Below, in pieces: positions 13,429 through 16,637 of a DNA stretch of 16,637 nucleotides. The stretch lies in contig PXDI01000147.1 of NCBI GenBank assembly GCA_003565095.1, forward strand, positions 1 through 16,637, written 5' to 3'. The notes under the pieces were generated by a model. It did not search any database. It was not told the origin of the DNA and saw only the letters and a list, made by a program, of their open reading frames with translations. The position numbers and the translations under genes are program-made. Positions within the stretch are counted from its first letter, which is position 1. Every line of letters starts with the position of its first letter. The DNA is from PVC group bacterium (GTDB lineage Bacteria > Verrucomicrobiota > Kiritimatiellia > UBA8416 > PXDI01).

Positions 13429-14492
13429 CACCAGCCTGCCCCTATTTCGCCAGCACTTCCGCGATATTGGTGGCCTCCTCCTGTCGCCAACACGTTGCGG
13501 CCTTTTGGGGTCAGACGGTATTTTTGCGTCGGGCTCCTCGGTGCATCCGGCTGGGTCATTTCTACCAGTCCGCTCGCTAGCGCTGGTTGTAAATAGTCAT
13601 ACATAAAAGTCGGGCGATGCTTCAACCCTAGAGCCGCCATAAGCGCACGGGTTCCGCGCGCACCATCCTTGAGGACACGAATCAGCGCACCTACTTGTTC
13701 GGTTACTTGTTCGATTACTTGTTCGATTTCGGTGCTGGAACGGATCATGCGCGCCAGGATTGTCTGCAGCATGAACGCAACAAACGGCGTTGATTCAGCG
13801 GCCTGTGTGCTTTCTGCAATCGCTTTGTAATACTCTTGCTGGCGGGCATAAACCATGCTTTCGACCGGTATCTGTGAAAAGATTGGGTTCCATTGGGCCA
13901 GAATCAGCGTCTGCCAAAGCCTTCCCATGCGCCCGTTGCCGTCAGCGAAGGGATGAATGAACTCAAACTCGTAGTGGAAAACACAACTTTTAATCAGCGC
14001 ATGTGCATCGGTTTTCTCCAGCCAGCCCAACAGATTCGCCATCAGTTCGGGCACCCGCCCCGCTGGTGGTGCCACATGCACAATTCCGCTTTTGCTTCCC
14101 ACGCCGACACCCCCCCGACGGTAGTGTCCGGGTGCATCCAAAAGGCCAAGCATCAGCGTTTTGTGAGCCTTTAGTACATCGCTTTGTCGCTCAGGATGCC
14201 AATGTTGAAATTCGTCATAGGCTTTGATGGCATTGCGTACCTCCTGAACCTCCCGCGGTGGCGCGATCACGGGTTTGCCATCAAGAATTGTCGAAATCTG
14301 TTCTTCACTCAACGTATTTCCCTCAATGGCCAGCGAGCCATGAATCGTCTGTATCCGATGAATCCGCCGCAAGCGCAAATTCTTCATATCGGAGGAGAAC
14401 GACAGCCGACCCAGCATTTCGCCAATCTGTTCAATCAGCGTGATAATCGTGGGCGTGATCCGATAAGGCGGTGCATATTCGTCTTCACTCAT
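13428..14492 (-). CDS. Fic family protein (AMPylase, class II autoinhibited), with C-terminal winged-helix region
   Basis: Fic enzymes transfer AMP (or related groups) from ATP to hydroxyl side chains of target proteins. The complete core motif HPFADGNGRMGR is at 180-191. The autoinhibitory helix motif S-x-x-x-E-G is at S53-E57-G58 (SLAIEG), upstream of the Fic core, which defines class II. A substrate-clamp flap region (GGVGVGSKSGIVHVAPP) precedes the core. The C-terminal ~90 residues look like a winged-helix domain and contain EQVIEQVTEQV, encoded by a 12-nt repeat. The last ~18 residues (GGGHQYRGSAGEIGAGW) look wrong: a one-base shift near 13485 reads RQEEATNIAEVLAK to a TAG at 13442, a more natural ending. 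GAGGATTCGAA precedes the ATG. It lies inside the kinase/B12 sensor cluster but probably was inserted there. Confidence 0.93.
   Translation of the reverse strand: MSEDEYAPPYRITPTIITLIEQIGEMLGRLSFSSDMKNLRLRRIHRIQTIHGSLAIEGNTLSEEQISTILDGKPVIAPPREVQEVRNAIKAYDEFQHWHPERQSDVLKAHKTLMLGLLDAPGHYRRGGVGVGSKSGIVHVAPPAGRVPELMANLLGWLEKTDAHALIKSCVFHYEFEFIHPFADGNGRMGRLWQTLILAQWNPIFSQIPVESMVYARQQEYYKAIAESTQAAESTPFVAFMLQTILARMIRSSTEIEQVIEQVTEQVGALIRVLKDGARGTRALMAALGLKHRPTFMYDYLQPALASGLVEMTQPDAPRSPTQKYRLTPKGRNVLATGGGHQYRGSAGEIGAGW
13693..13728. repeat. Three 12-nt tandem repeats inside the Fic gene
   Basis: ACTTGTTCGGTT, ACTTGTTCGATT and ACTTGTTCGATT follow one another. They encode the EQVIEQVTEQV stretch in frame, probably a linker or coiled segment between the Fic core and the winged-helix part. 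Such EQV/ENV repeats are common in Fic proteins of this kind. Confidence 0.7.
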
Positions 14493-14670
14493 TTCGAATC
14501 CTCAACGTATGGCATTCGTTTCCCCGTCCCGCTCGGCACCGGTGCCAGGCTCGCATTGCAAGATACCCCCTGACGCATCCATTTGCAATCCTTGTCCCCA
14601 ACTTTGTCGCGAGCTTTGTCTGCCCCTCGGGACCGGGGCTAAGTTGTAACTTCACGTTAAAACGGAGGAA
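14493..14670. other. Intergenic repeat-rich region upstream of the Fic gene
   Basis: No gene is supported. Contents: GGCACCGGTGCC, a perfect 12-bp palindrome (14535-14546); CTTGCAATGCGAGCCTGGC next to CAGGGGG on the minus strand (14548-14572), reminiscent of REP-type repeats; three degenerate 12-mers of the CTTTGTC type (14591-14625); a GC-rich hairpin GCCCC/GGGGC (14622-14626 with 14635-14639); and TTGTAACTTCA (14644-14654), shared with the flank of the other octamer hairpin. Confidence 0.55.
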
Positions 14671-14772
14671 AGTATGGGAATGTGCGAGTGTGTTAGTATG
14701 TGGGTATGTGGGGAAAATTTGGTGCAATGCTCCCACCCACACACTCCCACACCCACTCACTCACACACAATC
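14644..14772. repeat. Octamer hairpin element, copy 2, with conserved flank
   Basis: TTGTAACTTCA (14644-14654) is followed after 16 bp by a G/T-rich arm (14671-14713) made of five octamers (AGTATGGG, AATGTGCG, AGTGTGTT, AGTATGTG, GGTATGTG). After a short loop comes an inverted A/C-rich arm (to 14772) with five matching octamers. Hand alignment gives 27 of 40 identical positions, so the hairpin is more degenerate than copy 1, but the unit, order and flank agree. It lies between the hybrid kinase stop and the Fic gene start. Confidence 0.75.
14732..14754 (-). other. Canonical G-quadruplex motif in the right arm of copy 2
   Basis: The minus strand has four GGG runs with loops of 3, 7 and 1 nt (14752-14754, 14746-14748, 14736-14738, 14732-14734). 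This meets the standard G3+N1-7 rule. It lies 60 bp downstream of the hybrid kinase stop on the transcribed strand, so it could fold in RNA as well as DNA. Confidence 0.6.
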
Positions 14773-14789
14773 TCCCAAGCCCCCCTGCA

Positions 14790-14814
14790 TCACCCCAGCA
14801 CCTCCCGCACCTTT
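14790..14814. repeat. 25-bp direct repeat, copy B (3' end of the hybrid kinase)
   Basis: Encodes the C-terminal KVREVLG and the TGA stop of the hybrid kinase. It matches 13404-13428 at 23 of 25 positions. The two copies bracket the Fic gene and the copy 2 hairpin. Confidence 0.75.
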
Positions 14815-16427
14815 TGCGCCAGCGCGTCGCGTCCGATCGGTTTGCTGATGAAGTTTACCCCGTCCTCGAGAATGCCGCGGTGTGCGATGACATTGGCGGT
14901 GTAGCCGGACATGTAGAGTACTTTCAGAGTCGGGAAATCAACCGCCAGCTTTTCGGCCAGCTCGCGGCCGCTCATGCCGGGCATGACCACATCGGTCAGC
15001 AGCAGGTCGATCTGATGGCTTTGTTCGGCTGCCAGTTGGAGAGCCTCGGCAGGGCTTTCCGCCGCGATGACGGTATAACCGAACTGCTCGAGGAACAGGC
15101 GCATGGTGATGCGGATGGCTTTCTCATCTTCGACCAGCAGGATGGTCTCGGTGCCGCCTTGAGTTATTGTTTTTGTGGCGGCTTCCGTGGCTGCGTTGCT
15201 CACGCTGGTATCGCGCGGCAGATAGATCCGGAAGGTCGTGCCTTTGCCGGGCTCGCTGTAGACGTTGACGAAGCCCTTGTTCTGCTTGACGATGCCGTAG
15301 ACGGTTGCCAGTCCGAGCCCGGTGCCCTCGCCGGTGGGTTTTGTCGTGAAAAACGGCTCGAAGACATTGGCGCGCGTCTCGTAATCCATGCCGCAGCCGT
15401 CGTCACTGACGACAAGCAGGACATAAGAGCCGGGAGACGCTTCAACGTGTTCCGCGCAGTAATCGGCATCGATGGACACATTCTCGGTCTCGATGGTGAC
15501 CTTGCCGGTGCTGTCGATGGCGTCCCGCGCATTCACGCACAGGTTGGCGAGGATCTGATCCACCTGGCTCGGGTCGATCTTGACTGACCCCAGTTTAGCG
15601 CCCGGCTGCCAGACCAGATCGATATCTTCGCCGATCAGCCGTTGCAGCATCTTGAGCATATGGGCGACGGCGTCGTTGAGGTCGAGAACCTTGGGCGACA
15701 CCGTCTGCTTGCGGGCAAAGGCCAGCAGTTGCCGCGTCAGGTTGGCGGAGCGCTGCGCCTCGCGTGTAATTTCATCGAGCCATTCACGCGTCGGGTGGTC
15801 CTGTTCGACTCGGTCCCGGCACAACTCGGCATAGTTCATGATGCCCATCAGCAGATTGTTGAAGTCGTGCGCCACGCCACCCGCCAGACGGCCCACCGAC
15901 TCCATCTTCTGGGCCTGGGTCAGTTGCGCTTGCAGCTTCTCGTGGTCATCCTCCGCGCGCTTGCGCATCAGGGCCGATCCGATATGCGCGGCGATGCCTT
16001 CCATAATTTCAATCGTTTCGAGGGTGAAACGGCCTTTGCGCTTGTCGTTGAGCTGGATCAGCCCCACGATCCGGTCTTTGGTTCGAACCGGAATCAAGGC
16101 CACGGAGGCATAACCCTTATGAATGCAGTTGTTCCGTGGATGCCGCCGGGGATCCTGATCGGTCGGCAAGTCGAGCAAGGGGAAGGAGTCGTTGGTCCAA
16201 CAGCTTCCGCCTTGGGTAAAGAGCGGGTTGGCGGGATCGGTCTTGCCTGAGATGACCAGGCCGCAGGTGCACTCCAGGCAGACATTGCCGTCCTTGTCCC
16301 GGCACACGCTGCCATCCCCGCCGCGTTCGATCAGCGTGTTTTCGGTCAGCAGAAAATCCTTGGAGAAACCGTCCTGAGCGAAATTATGGAAAGTCTTCGC
16401 CCTCTTGCAGGCGCAAGCCCACGGCAT
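14790..16427 (-). CDS. GAF-HisKA-HATPase-REC hybrid kinase, 5' part shifted out of frame
   Basis: The 545-codon frame encodes a GAF domain (about 20-155), HisKA with H187 in VAHDFNNLL, HATPase_c (N-box NLCVNARDAI, G1 VSDDGCGM, FEPFFTT, GLGLATVYG) and a C-terminal receiver (about 427-545; phospho-acceptor D479 in LLTDVVMPGM, K529 in SKP). The GAF domain has an unusual Cys set: C42, C50, C53, C55, C76 and C101. The first ~14 residues (MPWACACKRAKTFH) are not GAF-like; the natural upstream sequence is in another frame (16384-16637), ending in GFDAVGLRLQEGEDFP. Removing one base near 16385 would read DFPYFAQDGFS and join both parts. So the gene is a single PAS-GAF kinase with a one-base insertion (mutation or sequencing error). 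No membrane segments are seen in this part. Confidence 0.92.
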   Translation of the reverse strand: MPWACACKRAKTFHNFAQDGFSKDFLLTENTLIERGGDGSVCRDKDGNVCLECTCGLVISGKTDPANPLFTQGGSCWTNDSFPLLDLPTDQDPRRHPRNNCIHKGYASVALIPVRTKDRIVGLIQLNDKRKGRFTLETIEIMEGIAAHIGSALMRKRAEDDHEKLQAQLTQAQKMESVGRLAGGVAHDFNNLLMGIMNYAELCRDRVEQDHPTREWLDEITREAQRSANLTRQLLAFARKQTVSPKVLDLNDAVAHMLKMLQRLIGEDIDLVWQPGAKLGSVKIDPSQVDQILANLCVNARDAIDSTGKVTIETENVSIDADYCAEHVEASPGSYVLLVVSDDGCGMDYETRANVFEPFFTTKPTGEGTGLGLATVYGIVKQNKGFVNVYSEPGKGTTFRIYLPRDTSVSNAATEAATKTITQGGTETILLVEDEKAIRITMRLFLEQFGYTVIAAESPAEALQLAAEQSHQIDLLLTDVVMPGMSGRELAEKLAVDFPTLKVLYMSGYTANVIAHRGILEDGVNFISKPIGRDALAQKVREVLG

Positions 16428-16637
16428 CGAACCCGGTCCGGGTCTTCAATGCAGCGAGGACGCGCTGGATGGAATCCTGCAGGTCGCCCGGCTCATTGAG
16501 AATCTGCAGGATCTCCTGCCCCATCTCTCGATAGGCATCCGCCCGCTTGCGCTCGGTGATATCCTGAATCATGCCGGTAGATTGGATGATGGTGCCTGTG
16601 GTATCTCTTTCGTGAACACAACGCTCATGGACATACC
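16384..16637 (-). pseudogene. N-terminal PAS-GAF fragment of the same hybrid kinase, cut by the window edge
   Basis: This frame is open from the right edge to a TAA at 16384-16386. It reads YVHERCVHERDTTGTIIQ then STGMIQDITERKRAD, the typical end of a PAS domain with its PAC motif, then a linker helix (YREMGQEILQILNEPG) and the start of a GAF domain (TRTGFDAVGLRLQEGEDFP). It overlaps the downstream frame by 44 nt. The fragment continues beyond the window, so further sensor domains may lie upstream. Either a real frameshift has inactivated the kinase or the base count near 16384-16386 is an error. Confidence 0.85.

Noticed and set aside
14700..15587. 295-codon plus-strand frame opposite the hybrid kinase
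   Set aside because: It starts in the octamer repeat and runs antisense through HATPase and receiver motifs; no family resemblance.

Overview
The window looks like chromosomal DNA from a saccharolytic, environmental Gram-negative bacterium. The mix of carbohydrate-active proteins, a Gfo/Idh/MocA oxidoreductase, hybrid histidine kinases, a GC-rich coding style and repeat-filled gaps would suit the PVC group (Kiritimatiellota/Lentisphaerota-like). That placement is an inference from gene content only; no rRNA or tRNA gene is present to test it.

Left part (1-4942, all minus strand): a carbohydrate-related run. In order of transcription it is a GH29-like TIM-barrel protein, a parallel beta-helix protein coupled to it (1 nt gap), a small 82-aa protein, an AEC-family permease, a short heptamer repeat array, and a large enzyme-like protein cut by the left edge. 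A LacI-type operator-like site lies over a possible promoter ahead of the GH29-like gene.

Middle (5084-9791): selO on the plus strand with its own terminator; a 359-bp gap; a convergent DUF4143-type AAA ATPase preceded by two operator-like repeats 33 bp apart; a 174-bp inverted-repeat element carrying a 33-codon ORF; and a Gfo/Idh/MocA dehydrogenase.

Right part (9842-16637, all minus strand): a sensory cluster. In transcription order it holds a PAS-GAF-HisKA-HATPase-REC hybrid kinase (split by a +1 frameshift and cut by the right edge), a Fic protein, a stand-alone cobalamin-binding sensor with CarH-like motifs, a PAS histidine kinase, a 151-aa protein of unknown function, and a REC-first kinase with altered key residues. 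The sensor, PAS kinase and 151-aa gene overlap and are surely co-transcribed.

The most interesting points are: (i) a probable cobalamin (possibly light) sensor that lacks a DNA-binding domain and is coupled to a kinase; (ii) a 25-bp direct repeat showing that the Fic gene and its hairpin repeat interrupt what was probably a continuous kinase/B12-sensor operon; and (iii) two copies of a degenerate octamer hairpin element with a shared 11-bp flank.
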